A stretch of 64,000 nt of DNA from assembly GCA_946800325.1 (NCBI GenBank), contig OX326958.1, positions 64,088,366 to 64,152,365 of the forward strand. The letters are read 5' to 3'. This document shows, piece after piece, positions 1 through 10,249 of the stretch; the first letter of the stretch is position 1; each line of letters begins with the position of its first letter. The position numbers and the translations under genes are program-made. Under the pieces are notes generated by a model that saw nothing but the letters and a program-made list of their open reading frames with translations, was not told the DNA's origin and searched no databases. Source of the stretch: Luzula sylvatica. Its lineage: Eukaryota; Streptophyta; Magnoliopsida; Poales; Juncaceae.

Positions 1-54
1 AAATACGAAATGTATAAAATTGAAAAGGAAAAAATATAAAATAAATGCAAATAC

Positions 55-2335
55 CTCCCAAAAGAAACATGTCTTTTCCATCCTTGGATTGCAGGCCTCC
101 ATTTTGAAAGCCAACGCAATATTCCCTCTATTAATCGCAAAAGAATATAAGATATCGAGATTTGAGAACTGGACGAATCCAGTCAAAATAATTGAACGTT
201 TTTTTTTAATTAAATTACCTCATTTTCGAAAAAATAATCATGTGGGTACACATTCAAAGTTACTGAGTTCTCGAAATGGAAAACTATTTCTGGGAAATCA
301 TCGTCCAAACTGCAAAAAATAATAAAAAATTCAATTTTGTTTAATTAAGTTTTAATATTGGTTTTGTTTTTATTTAATTAATACGTACCTTCCAGTGTAC
401 GGAAAGCACAAGAAATCTTGTACTGTACGGAAAGTTATATCAGTATGCTTCTCAAATACCTACGAAATATAAAAGGCAAATTGGTAATTCGTAACAATGT
501 CAGGGTCCAAAATGCAATTTGACCATTTTAAAAAGGCAAAAATAAATGAATGTACCTTGTTCATAACTGCCTTATAAGCCACCTCTGGGAGATAAGTTAG
601 AGTCGTACCGCTATCAACAATGGTACCTTTTTTACTTCCCGTCGCAAAAAGATCACTCGATAGTTTAAGCGTGGTACCGCCAACTTCTATTGCAGTCATA
701 TTCACATTATAATGCGGCCTAAATTATAAAAAAAATTATTCATATCATATTGCACAAAAACATAATTACGATTTTTTTTTGACAAATAAATGGCGTACTG
801 GTCTGGTATCAACGGAGTGGTTTTCATTTTGGGCTGTACCACGTTTCCTATGGCGAAAATACCGCCTCCACTAATAGTATCCAAACAATGGGCGAATATC
901 TTCTTCACTTTTCCTGACGCGGCGAGTTGGGATAATATGGACGAATTTGATTGGCCGAAACCGAGGATCCCATCCAAGGCTTCGCTAGACGAACCCAAAT
1001 CGCCACCTTGCTGCGCACCACACCTGTACCCCAAAAACAAATATTTATTATATTAGATTTGTAATTAAATATGATTAATTTCTTTATTAAATCTAGGTCA
1101 ATATAATACGAACTAGGGTCAAACATAAGTATATTTTGAGTAGCATTTTCCTAAGCAAGAGTTGACTAATTAAAATATTTCACTCAAATCCTTTTTATGA
1201 TTACGAGATAATGCAAACCAATTCTTCAGATTTCCATATCAATTAATTTATTCAGAGTGTTGACTATACTTCAAAAATTCAAATTCAATTTCACAAAAAA
1301 AAAATTACCCAAATGTGATGGTGGAATTGGCGGGTTGAGTAACAGAATTTCCCACAACTTGATTGTACTGCAAAGAATCAGAGACGAAATAGCCCGTAGT
1401 GGAGCTCCCATCCCCGTATAGTACGCTGTACTGACAAGGTAGATTCGCTGCACAGCCAGGTATATCGCCTCCGTACGTAGCCGCGCAGAAACTCTCGTCA
1501 CACGTAATCATGTTCCCACTCTCCGACTCTTTTGGGTCGTACAGCGTAAGTTCTATCTACACCCGAAAAATTTACAAAAAATTCACAAATTGAAGTTAAA
1601 TTTGTTAAAAGTTATTTTTGTAATACCCCGAGATCGCTTTTTTTTGGGCATCGATAACATGTAACGCAATTGACCCAGAGTATATCGCTTCCCGTGTCGA
1701 CTTGAACGTAGTATTTCTTCGGTGGAGTTCCGATCCCAATCTCAGCGAAATAAAGCCTGGATTTTGGAGATGAAAATTCAAAATTAGTTCTTGTTAGGAG
1801 ATGAGAATAAATGAATTCAATGGAATTAACTTGGGGCAATTCATATTTGAAAACGACTTCGTGCCCACGATTTGCATTTGGGTCAATTATAATTCTGATG
1901 GGTAAGATGTTATTTATGCACTTTAATTATCCACTAATGACCCACTCATTAATTGAGAGGAAAATCGCAGTTAGCACCCTCAATTATACGAAAATTAGCA
2001 ATGAGTCCCTGATTCTTCCCCAAAATCAACATTTGAGGAATCAAATTATCACAAAAATATTCAAATACTGATCTGTTTTACGTCGGTAAATTATAAAAGG
2101 AGTATAACCCGGATGAGCTGGGCAAGCCATTGCCGCCGATCGGTAAATCAACAGCCGAGAGCATTCTTCCATGCCGCTTTACGTCGTGATCTTTCAACAA
2201 ATGAATATTACGCCTTTCCTCCCTCGTTGCGAACTTGTGCTTCACCTCAAAAACTCCCATTCCGAGAGCTCCATTAATAGCATTATTCAACAAAAAAACA
2301 ACGAAAATCAAAGGAACGATAGCATTTAAACCCAT
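55..2335 (-). CDS. Aspartic protease (A1 pepsin-like), 3' end beyond window
   Basis: Plant A1-type aspartic endopeptidase of the secreted or GPI-anchored 'aspartic proteinase-like protein 2' group. Eight exons join in frame: 2335-2109, 1756-1627, 1556-1309, 1023-799, 718-556, 459-389, 309-219, 127-55, giving 409 codons before the left edge. The N-terminus has a hydrophobic signal-peptide-like stretch (about residues 5-24) and a short propeptide. The first catalytic motif DTGS has Asp at residue 96; the second, DSGTT, has Asp at residue 312. The exon ending at 55 closes on FLLG, where the family normally continues with one last exon; that exon and any GPI signal lie outside the window. Cysteine-rich segments typical of plant A1 enzymes are present. 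A TATA-like box lies about 230 bp upstream. No frameshift or internal stop was seen. Substrate is unknown. Confidence 0.9.
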
Positions 2336-2425
2336 TACGAAATTATGCTGAAACTTCGTTATTAAATTTCTGTGAGATTTAAGGGGGGCGAGAGATATTA
2401 AATCAGTAGTTTATACTTTACCTTT

Positions 2426-2486
2426 TCAGAGAAAAAGGGAGAGAACGAGGAAGAGAGAGGAGAGAGAGAGAGGGAGAGGAGAGAAA
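2426..2486. repeat. GA-rich low-complexity tract
   Basis: Imperfect (GA)n run upstream of the aspartic protease gene. Read on the gene's strand it is a CT-rich leader, common in plant 5' UTRs. Confidence 0.7.
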
Positions 2487-2565
2487 AGACGAAAATAGCA
2501 GGGTAGAATAGGAGGTTTGATTCAACCGTTTGTATTTAAATGTAGTGCTGATATTGCACGCCATA

Positions 2566-2577
2566 CTTTTTTTATAC
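2566..2577 (-). promoter_or_regulatory. TATA-like box of the aspartic protease gene
   Basis: On the minus strand the sequence reads GTATAAAAAAAG, about 230 bp upstream of the protease ATG at 2335. A purine-rich tract on + (pyrimidine-rich on the transcribed sense) lies between, typical of plant 5' leaders. Position fits a core promoter; function is inferred. Confidence 0.4.
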
Positions 2578-3195
2578 CTCCACGCGCTATCTTCGAACAA
2601 GCTTAGAACAATTCATATTTACCTATCTAAACTTTGAATTATCATAAATACCCCTCAAAAAAATCATCAATACCCTTCAATTTCTATTTTCTTATAAAAT
2701 GTCGAAATTACACTCACTTAATACGCTAGTTGAAAGGGCATACCTGATATTTGTTATATTTGTAGGAGTATTCATGATATTTTCTACACGTGATATATTG
2801 AGAATTTGCAAGGGTACACAAGAAATTGCGCCCTTTTCTTGAAGTTTAAGCTTTGGTAAAATTTTACATGTAACCCTACAAAAGGGGAAAATGTCATGGC
2901 CGAGTTTGATGAGAGTAGAATCCGATCCCTAACCCCGCTCCTCCGGTTGCCGCTTTTGTAGGTAGGTAAGTGAGTTCATCTCCAGTACAATAAAACTGGA
3001 GAAAACAGTGTTGTTATGAAAAATTAAGGTCTCCCATTAGTCATCTCCGAGCTACAATTTAGAAAAGGGTTTGTTCTTTTGCACCTATTAAAATTAAAAT
3101 ATATACATAAATAATAAATAAATGAGTTAAAATAATTTTTATTTTGAAATGATATTATCAATATTATCATGTAAATGTGTATTATGTATTATAAT

Positions 3196-3476
3196 TAGAG
3201 GTGTCAATCTCGGATATTGCCCGAACCAACCCGGAACGTATCCGAAGAAATATCCGGATTCGAGTGGATCCGAATACGGATATCAAACCAAGAATAGAAA
3301 AAGAATTCGACTCACTCTCGTACGGCTCGCCCTCGATCGAGTGGGGTGACTAATTTTCTCATCGAAAATCGGATCCAATATTTGATTTTGGTGTCGGAAC
3401 CGGATCCGCATTATGGATCTGAGTATTATTAGAATCCGGAGACTCGGAACCGGATTTGAGTATCCGCTCCGGATCC

Positions 3477-3557
<81 letters not shown>

Positions 3558-3858
3558 AATCATGATACTCACAACCGTAAAATTACGTTTAAATATAATC
3601 ATATATATTGTTCATATCAAATTATATATATATTTATTTATAATTAAAAATATGTTATATTATCATAACATAATATCCGAAAAAAATATATTTGTATCTG
3701 TATATGACAATAGATGAATTGTATCTGTATCGGTTTACTATCCGAACCGTATCCGGATTAGGATAGTTCCATATATGAATCTGTATCTGGAAAATTAATA
3801 TGGATATGAATATGGTATGACCACTATCCGAACCGGATCCGAATCGTTCACACCCCTA
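3196..3858. mobile_element. hAT-type non-autonomous element, copy 1
   Basis: The element begins TAGAGGTGTCAA and ends CACACCCCTA, an imperfect terminal inverted repeat of hAT type. It is flanked by an 8-bp direct repeat with one mismatch (ATTATAAT at 3188-3195, ATTACAAT at 3859-3866), the length expected for hAT insertions. The interior has no transposase ORF but is packed with GGATCCGGATAC-like motifs near both ends and an expanded AT dinucleotide run. The better preserved relative lies at 41731-42309. Confidence 0.75.
3477..3552. repeat. (AT)n microsatellite
   Basis: Uninterrupted AT dinucleotide run of about 75 bp inside the hAT-type element. ORFs across it encode only Tyr-Ile repeats and are not genes. 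Confidence 0.95.
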
Positions 3859-3866
3859 ATTACAAT

Positions 3867-4737
3867 GAAAAACATAATTAAATAAATAAAAATATCATGA
3901 ATGTTTTTATATAAGAAAAAAATTATGTACACTATAATTTTAAAATTTTGTCAAAGAAAATAGAAATATAATAGCATTATGATATGATTATATAACTAAT
4001 GACAAAGCAAAACAAGGTACGTCCTTTTTTAAAAAGGGATCGGCTAACTATCGCAACAGTTTTTTAAAAAAGAATCTCCGACGACGCCCGGCAATTTGTT
4101 TTCACAATGTTGTGTATTCAAAATAAGATATGAAATATATATATATATATTATATATTGTATATTTCAAAAAGTGCAAAAATATACAAAAAAAATATATT
4201 GTTTTATTTTTTCAAAGATATATAATTGTATTCAAAATATATAATAGTCAAGTAAAGAGACATTTTTATTCAAAATAGTGCCTCGGGTATACAAAAATAG
4301 ATAAGACATAAATACTATTAAATAAGTACTAGTTTTATTCAAGCGCAAAACATATCTATTTTTTTACATGTTTTTTATATAATTATTTAAATAGAATTAA
4401 CTCGTGTGCGAATTAACGCGCGTGCGTTTGAACTAAATTAATTTAATCATGACATATTTGCAAATATCATGATGTCAATAGATGCATAAGATTCATGAAA
4501 TTAATCTATCACGGATATTATTTTCTGATATAATTTGTATAAATAGCATTTGTTCATGTGCTTTTAAAATCGATTAATATAATCATGACATATTCGCAAA
4601 TATATTTGATGTCAATATATGTATTATAGTTACGGTTCATTAAAGGATCACAATGTGTCATATGGATACAACGGGCAAATGACAAAAAAACTCGCATAAA
4701 TTTGAGGTTACAAAATTTCATATATACCCGTGCAAAA
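3867..4737. other. AT-rich spacer
   Basis: No gene, RNA or repeat boundary could be supported. The stretch contains short AT runs and scattered low-complexity sequence. Confidence 0.5.
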
Positions 4738-5117
4738 TGAGCAAATACAAAAAAAAATTAAAAAGCAAAAAAAGGACCAAAATGTAAAAAGGCAAAAAAT
4801 TGGGTAAAAAGGAAAATTACAAAAAAATAATTGAACTTACGAAATTGCATACATAACCCTCCCCAATGAGCAAATTAAAAAAAAAATTGGAAAATAAGAA
4901 AAAATGATCAAAATGTAAAAAAGACCAAAATATTAAAAAAAAGAATAAAATGTAAAAAAGACCAAAATAGGAAATAGGAAAAAAGATCAAAATGTAAAAA
5001 AGGACCAAAATGTAAATAAACCAAAAAAGGACCAAATATAAAATAAGAAAAAGGGACCAAAATGTAAATAAAAAAGGAACAAAATATAAATAAACTAAAA
5101 AAATGACCAAAATATCA
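4738..5117. repeat. Degenerate A-rich minisatellite
   Basis: About a dozen imperfect copies of a roughly 20-bp unit close to GGACCAAAATGTAAAAAA. The ORF on the minus strand here translates to Phe/Leu/Tyr-rich repeats and is an artefact of the repeat. Confidence 0.75.
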
Positions 5118-5328
5118 AAGAGGTGACGTGGCCTCATGTATGATCAAGAATTTTGTTTACTTTATATATAAGTATAATAACGGTCGTGTACAAATTTATT
5201 CGTATAAGATATAAATTATACGTTGAATATTTTATTAAAAGATATATTTATGTTAACAGAAATACATAATGAAGACATTTTGTTATTACAAAAGTTCTAT
5301 CACACAGAGAAAAGAATATATTAAAAAA

Positions 5329-6170
5329 GGAAATTTTCAAAATAAACCCCTAACCTTTTTTGATATAGTAAAAAAACCTATATTTTTTAAAACTTCAAAA
5401 AAATCTTCTACCAAACTTTTATTTTCAAAATAAGGGTTAAAACTAATCATGGATGGTGTTTTTTTTTTTTTATCAAAATACCTTTTTATTTTCTTAGGAT
5501 TAAAACCTATATTGTAGATATTAAAATAAAATTGTTATTTGTTATTAATTTTAAGAAAATACATAAATATTTTTTAACATGTAGTGATTTGAAAATAATA
5601 AAATATTACATGTTTGTATAATTTTAATATTTCATTTATTATTAATGGCAAACTAACATCAGATAATAATAAAATAAACAACAATAAATAAACACACTGA
5701 AAATATATTGATAAAAAAATGTTTAAACATCTAGTTTTTTATTTTTATTCTCCGTCTACGTAAGTTTATAATGGTTTCATCATATTTTATTTTTTAAATA
5801 TTTGCAAGGTGTTATTTTAATATTGTTGTTCATCTTATTATTATTTTAGTTAGTTCTTCTGGAAAAAATTTATATAATATTAAAATATATTACTATAATA
5901 TATAATATTTTTTTGTAAAATTATTATATGTAAAAAAAAATTAGGACTTTTTTAAAATTAATAAAATAACAACTTTTTAAATTACAACATATGTAAATAG
6001 AAGTGTATTTCGGTAAAAAAAAATTTAACACTCTCGATGGTTAGTTTAAAATTTATAGGAGGCTATTTGTAAATAAAAGTTCGATAGAGATGATTTTTTT
6101 TAAGTTTTCTAAAAAATAAGGGGTTTTTTACCATATTAAAAAATGTTCGGGAATTTTTTGAAAATTTCCC
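5329..6170. mobile_element. 842-bp element with long terminal inverted repeats
   Basis: The left end GGAAATTTTCAAAA and the right end (reverse complement GGGAAATTTTCAAAA) begin imperfect inverted repeats that stay alignable for about 130-150 bp. A perfect 8-bp direct repeat TTAAAAAA flanks it (5321-5328 and 6171-6178). The interior is AT-rich and has no ORF. The superfamily is uncertain; the 8-bp duplication allows hAT, while the long TIR is more Mutator-like. Confidence 0.65.
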
Positions 6171-6246
6171 TTAAAAAATATATTACGCTAAAAATAATAA
6201 TATATATCAAACATGTACCGTACATCCAAAATGTTGAAAATATATA

Positions 6247-6545
6247 TTCCGATGAGGCCATATATGATGTCACTGAGTTTTCTCCCACCATCCTCTGTAT
6301 CATCGATTAACAGTTAATTAACATGGTAATTAACAAAAGTATACTCCATTAACAATTAACTGATATATAATTAAAATACGTATGAATTAACAATTTTTAA
6401 TCAATATCAATTCATCGTTAATTGAGTGTGTTTTTGTTAAGTATCATATGTTAATTAATTGTTAATTTGTGATATAGAGAATGTTAGGGGGAATTTGAGG
6501 GGCATGGTATAATTATCCTATTCCGATCAGAGTCAGACATGTGTT
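6247..6545. mobile_element. Fold-back MITE, copy 1
   Basis: The two halves are inverted copies of each other, with TTAATTAACA-type motifs repeated through both arms and outer arms related to CCATCCTCTGTATCA. The layout matches the element at about 6795-7375. Exact ends and target duplication were not resolved. Confidence 0.5.
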
Positions 6546-6794
6546 GTATTTTAACAACTGAAAAAGTGTATGCACATCTAAAAATATTTTTTAAATAATA
6601 AAAAAAAACGCATTGTACATGCTTAAAAAATATATTATAATCAAATAATCTACATTAGAAAAAAATAAGATTTTAATGATACCCAGATTGCAAGCACATC
6701 TATGATCTGGTCACGTGACCACATCTTCATCCTCTCATGCATATACGAATGATTTCCAATGCACTGTTTGTTTTTCCGAGTTATAATGATTAAA

Positions 6795-7375
6795 GGTCGT
6801 ATATGGTGTCCCCCAAGTCCCCCCAACACCATCTATATTATTCATTTAACAATTAATTAACATAATAATTAACAGAAAAATACATTTCATTAACGATTAA
6901 TTGATATATAATTAAAAAACATATAAATTAATATTTTTTAATCAATATCAATTAATCGTTAATGAAATGTATTTTTTTCAGAGGGCTGCTAACGCACTCC
7001 GCTCTTAACTCACGTCAGGCCGTCATATACTCTTCACTTTCATATTTATATCTTTTTACAACGATTCATAATAAAAACACTAGTATTTATATATATTTTT
7101 TACAACAAATATTACAAAATGTATAAATAATAATAAACAAGATATAAATATCACTGATTTTCATCCACGCAAAAAAAGCTATAAGTAAAAACAAAATTTG
7201 TATTTATAGTATAAAAAAAATATAAATATGAAGGTAAAAAGTATATGATGGTCTGACGTGCGTTAAGAACGGAGTGCATAATTTTTTTTTTTTTTTTATT
7301 AATCATGTTAATTAGTTGTTAATTGGTGACATAGAAGATGGGGAAAATTGATATTGATTATAGATGATGTCCTCA
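6795..7375. mobile_element. Fold-back MITE, copy 2, interrupted by another MITE
   Basis: Same family as 6247-6545: matching outer arms and the same TTAATTAACA and CATTAACGATTAATTGATAT core. The right arm is interrupted at about 6981-7282 by an unrelated TIR element and resumes afterwards, so this copy is older than the insertion. Confidence 0.5.
6981..7282. mobile_element. Nested MITE with ~60-bp TIRs
   Basis: The left arm from about 6991 (AACGCACTCCGCTCTTAAC) is matched by the reverse complement of the right arm (TGCACTCCGTTCTTAAC) for roughly 60 bp with few mismatches. It sits in the right arm of the fold-back element. No coding capacity was seen. The target duplication is hidden in a T-run. 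Confidence 0.6.
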
Positions 7376-7536
7376 AAAGTTATTTTAACATTTTTAACGT
7401 GATCATCCAGAAAGACAAACTTTCACCTGAATTTGCAGCGTGATCAAATAGCTTGCTAAACCGTACTAAAAAAACTAATCATTTCAAGCCGCAAAATCTT
7501 TTTTGCTAAACTTAGATTCAGTACCTAGTTTAGCCA

Positions 7537-7544
7537 TATATAAA
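7537..7544 (+). promoter_or_regulatory. TATA box of the acidic repeat ORF
   Basis: TATATAAA lies 69 bp upstream of the ATG at 7613. That distance fits a plant core promoter with a short leader and supports transcription of the ORF. Confidence 0.45.
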
Positions 7545-7612
7545 TTCGAAAACCAATTAACAAAAGATAAATGAGAAACTAATTTGAATCACAAAAAGTA
7601 TATACCAATAAC

Positions 7613-8311
7613 ATGTATATTTATTACTATCCTTACGAAATTAAACCGGTCTGCGACTTACATCCACCAAGTGCGCCTCCTCCGCCACCGGCACGATTAC
7701 TGGCGAAACCCCCCTCTCCATCGAACTCTACCGATCGATACGATTGCTATTTCACAACGCGTTCTCCTCGCAATCTAGATCGTTTTTTCGAAACCGAAGA
7801 TTTTTCAGACGAAGAAGAGGAATATATTCGTTGTATCTTGACACGTTCGCTTTCCGGTAGTGCTTCTCTTTCTGAAAGAGATGATTTTTCAGACGAAGAA
7901 GAAGAAGACGATTATATTCGTTGTATCTCAACGCATCCGCTTCCTAATCTTTTCGAAAGAGAGGATATTTCCGAAGAAGAAGAAGAACAATATATTCATT
8001 ATCTCGCAACGCGTTTTTTTCCTGATCGAGCTCATCTTTTTGAAAAAGAAGAAGAAGAATATACTCGTTATTTCCCGAGGCGTATTCTTCCCAATCAAAT
8101 TCATCTTTCCAAAAGTGGTGATTTTTCTTCTTCTCCGGAAGAAGAATCTCATTGTTTCGGCGAGGAATTTAGTAGTTTCGGAAGGGAATTTCCATTTCTA
8201 CCTCGAGCTCCATCTCCTTCGAGCTTCCCAAAGCCTTCTGAGAGATTGCTTCGTGGTCTGAAAGGTCGAAGCTTCGTTGCACCATCGACGATTTGCTCCG
8301 TGATATATTAA
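7613..8311 (+). CDS. Acidic tandem-repeat protein of unknown function
   Basis: A single-exon 232-residue ORF that I do not recognise. Residues 1-45 are Pro/Tyr-rich. From about residue 60 the protein is built of four or five degenerate repeats of about 24-30 residues. Each has an acidic run (DFSDEEEE-like), then Tyr-Ile-Arg/His and a basic-hydrophobic stretch (TRSL, THPL, TRFF, RRIL), then a Leu-Phe/Ser-Glu-Arg/Lys tail. The C-terminal third is Ser/Pro/Phe-rich and ends in a basic segment. No signal peptide, membrane segment or known motif was seen. Repeats are conserved at protein level despite synonymous changes, and GC content is above the flanks, which favours a real gene. It may be lineage-specific. 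A spurious repeat ORF is the main alternative. Confidence 0.5.
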   Translation: MYIYYYPYEIKPVCDLHPPSAPPPPPARLLAKPPSPSNSTDRYDCYFTTRSPRNLDRFFETEDFSDEEEEYIRCILTRSLSGSASLSERDDFSDEEEEDDYIRCISTHPLPNLFEREDISEEEEEQYIHYLATRFFPDRAHLFEKEEEEYTRYFPRRILPNQIHLSKSGDFSSSPEEESHCFGEEFSSFGREFPFLPRAPSPSSFPKPSERLLRGLKGRSFVAPSTICSVIY

Positions 8312-9724
8312 GTATTGTATCAAAAAATCCCAAAAATTTCATGCCAAATGATGCATCAAAAATCCCAAAAGTAAGTATTGTATGAACGAGATATTCGGTT
8401 TTGTCTGTATATTGGTTTGAGTTTTGTGAGACGATATTTCTGTATATAATGAATGCATTACAATTTCATTGTCCTTTATCTGTTTTTTAATTTACCAACA
8501 TCCTTATTTTGACCAAATTTTGTGCAATTTTCTTGTGCCACATCATTATCTTTTCATCATTTTTTTTTAGTCATTAGATTATGATATATGACAAAATTTA
8601 GACCATTGATTAATCATTGATTATTTATAAATATTTTTTCTTTATAACCATTTAAGTATCTCTTATTTTACACTATGTTTTAAATATTCTTATAGATCCA
8701 CGTCAATATATTAATGATATGGACAATTATTATTGGTTAGGTTCATGTTAAACTAAGTTTATTCAATTGTTTACCATTTCACATAAGATTACACGATCAA
8801 ATGTGAATGCAATGGAAGATAAAAAGTTTATATAAGTAAAACTAACAACTTAATATGTGATATTATAAACATACAACACATAGTAGTATTATTTTTAGAA
8901 TTTTCATTTTTAAAATTCATCAAATATATTCGTTTAAATTTTCTCTTTATTTTGACATCCATATTAACATAATTCATACAGACCATTTTCCATAATTTTA
9001 ATGTGTAAAAATAGAATGTAAATAATACAATGCAAAAAGTGCATTTTAACAAAATAAAATTTTAATTATTTATTTACATAATAAAATTTTAAATATTAAT
9101 ATTTATTTTTAAAAATTATAATCAAATAAATTTAATATTAATTCTTTTGAAAAATAATAGAAATAAAAAAGTTTATCCATCGAAATAGTTTCTTAAATTT
9201 ATAAACACATATCAAATAATATAATAATGCTATTTTTAAAAATATAAAATTTAAAAAATCATATGATATAAAATTATTTATGTTTATGCTAAATCATTTT
9301 TTATATTATTTATTAAATTACTTTCACTATTGAGTTTGATATATTATTTATAATTTTTATTGTATTTTTAATTAATAGCAAATTATAATTAATGATATGT
9401 TACTACGTATGTTGTATGATTCATTAATTTTATATTTGATATTATATGAAATATTGTGAACAAGAATGATATAATATTTGTTGTTATGTTTTTTTTTTGT
9501 AAAATCATGTTATACCTTATATGTTATTATTATACAATGACATTAATAAAAGTGTTATTATTTGATCAAGAAAATGATTTTTTTCCTTCATAATGTAAAT
9601 TAATTGTAAAACATATACATAATCATAAACAAATTAGTCAACATAATTATATTATGAAATGATATTATCAATATTATTATATTTATATGTAATTTGTATT
9701 ACAATAAAAAATATAATTAATATT
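8312..9724. other. AT-rich region leading to a Helitron-type 3' end
   Basis: No ORF or recognisable gene. The region ends in the hairpin plus CTAG at 9725-9753, so part of it may be the body of a non-autonomous Helitron; its 5' end was not located. Confidence 0.3.
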
Positions 9725-9753
9725 CTCGCTGTGTAGCGCGAGTATTCGTCTAG
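9725..9753 (+). mobile_element. Helitron-type 3' terminus
   Basis: A short hairpin (CTCGC at 9725-9729 pairs with GCGAG at 9738-9742) is followed 7 nt later by CTAG and then T. This is the CTRR-T layout with an upstream hairpin that marks plant Helitron 3' ends. Confidence 0.5.
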
Positions 9754-10249
9754 TTACTATTTATAATGGACTCTCCTCAAATTAAAACATGCCATATCGT
9801 CAGCATTTTTTATGACATGTTTGAAATTACTCTATTATTACATTATTTTATCAAAATGTCCCGTACTGTTCATATTGGATAAGAACATATGGTGTCCCAC
9901 AAAAAACGGAATAAAAAATATTGATGACGTCATCACGTTTATTGAACTAATTTGAATTAATAGTTAATCAGACTAGGAAATTAATTTTAATTAAATATGA
10001 TAGGTACGGGATGTCATCGGAGATGTTTATCTCTCTTTTGTGAAGAAGAATATAATTCTCCATTGGATAATTTTTATTTTTTGTTATCAAAATGTATTGT
10101 ACTGTTCATATTTAATTTTGCTAAATTACTCTTACTATTTTACTATTTGTAAAATTTTCATGTGATAGTCAATCAATAACAAATAATTAATATCGAAATC
10201 AGTAATAAATCAGTTTATTATAATTATGTCAATTAGGTTAGTGAAGAAA

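Noticed and set aside
20..322. 100-aa plus-strand ORF at the left edge
   Set aside because: It is antisense to two well-supported exons of the minus-strand aspartic protease.
4817..5137. 106-aa minus-strand ORF rich in Phe, Leu and Tyr
   Set aside because: Translation of an A-rich minisatellite; looks membrane-like only because of base composition.
7584..7778. 64-aa ORF overlapping the start of the acidic repeat gene in another frame
   Set aside because: It begins at a TTG, not ATG, and has no recognisable features.
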